NCBI GenBank assembly: GCA_013215025.1
Contig: JABSRR010000123.1
Location: 2,481 to 8,695, forward strand
Source of the DNA: Pseudomonadales bacterium
Lineage (GTDB): Bacteria > Pseudomonadota > Gammaproteobacteria > Pseudomonadales > DT-91
Length of the DNA stretch: 6,215 bases
Direction: 5' to 3'
Shown here: piece after piece, positions 6,073 to 6,215 of the stretch
Layout: each line of letters begins with the position of its first letter
Position numbering within the stretch: position 1 is the stretch's first letter
Notes under the pieces: generated by a model
The model's database searches: none
What the model was told of the DNA's origin: nothing
What the model saw: only the letters and a program-made list of their open reading frames with translations
Position numbers and translations under genes: made by a program

Positions 6073-6215
6073 GGTGCTGCTTATAGCCAGAAAGCTTTGC
6101 TTCGGGTTTTTCAGCAGATAATCGGGAAGTATGGTTTAACTCCATCGCTGCCCCCGCATCGGTAATAAGAGCGGTTTACATCGCCACTGGCTTTGACTGG
6201 GAAGGCGTAAGCCGA
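6073..6215 (+). ncRNA. Cobalamin (B12) riboswitch, 3' end beyond the window
   Basis: This 5'-leader RNA aptamer binds adenosylcobalamin or a related cobalamin and normally lowers expression of the gene downstream. Conserved blocks appear in the right order: GGTGCTGC (6073-6080), whose TGCTG pairs with CAGCA (6112-6116); CGGGAA (6123-6128); GGTTTAACTCC (6133-6143); the hallmark GCTGCCCCCGC (6147-6157) with GGTAA (6161-6165); CCACTGG (6184-6190); and TGGGAAGGC (6198-6206). The final B12 box, roughly GTCAGGAGACCTGCC, should lie beyond the right edge, as should the expression platform and target gene. Targets of this class are usually B12 transport (btuB), cob biosynthesis, or B12-independent isozymes such as metE; the window cannot tell which. 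This stretch holds no gene. Confidence 0.88.

Noticed and set aside
6085..6094. AGCCAGAAAG as the riboswitch B12 box
   Set aside because: It lies upstream of the core blocks, whereas the B12 box must come after TGGGAAGGC. It also lacks the GAGACC part, so the true box should be past the window edge.
5965..6165. Plus-strand 66-codon frame running into the riboswitch
   Set aside because: It crosses the end of one gene and the conserved riboswitch bases, has no ribosome site and has an unremarkable translation.

Overview
The window looks like chromosomal DNA from a free-living, probably marine, gammaproteobacterium. The order xseB-ispA-dxs is the classic gammaproteobacterial isoprenoid operon. 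HtpX, Dxs, IspA and the YhbQ-like nuclease all read like gammaproteobacterial family members, and base composition is moderate and even. A eukaryote-like steroid 5-alpha-reductase suggests a lineage that meets steroids, such as Spongiibacteraceae/Cellvibrionales relatives. That placement is inference, not something the sequence proves.

Layout: 32-946 (+) encodes the membrane protease HtpX. It converges on, and overlaps by 4 bp, the end of a minus-strand operon reading xseB (4131-3898), ispA (3891-2974), dxs (2850-943). The operon has a good sigma70-type promoter in front of xseB, and dxs has a second likely promoter in the 123-bp gap after ispA. A divergent control region (4132-4301) separates xseB from a plus-strand run of four genes. 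These are a steroid 5-alpha-reductase family membrane protein (4302-5099), a DUF1653 protein (5128-5379), a GIY-YIG nuclease-domain protein (5419-5736), and an unrecognised glutamine-rich protein (5729-6028) that overlaps the nuclease gene by 8 bp. The control region holds two inverted repeats, each with a 5-base spacer, and an 11-bp direct repeat. One inverted repeat lies inside the xseB promoter.

From 6031 to the right edge there is no gene. Instead there is a promoter followed by the first part of a cobalamin (B12) riboswitch on the plus strand, cut off by the window end. The gene it controls lies outside.

How the genes work together: Dxs makes DXP, the entry metabolite of the MEP pathway, and IspA condenses the resulting IPP and DMAPP to farnesyl diphosphate. 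XseB is the small exonuclease VII subunit and has no metabolic link, although its place in this operon is conserved. The 5-alpha-reductase shares a control region with the isoprenoid operon, so co-regulation is possible, but its sequence points to 3-oxo-steroids rather than polyprenols. I see no mobile element, CRISPR array, tRNA or rRNA. I did not find a clearly new multi-gene system; the best leads are the shared control region, the 5-alpha-reductase and the B12 riboswitch.
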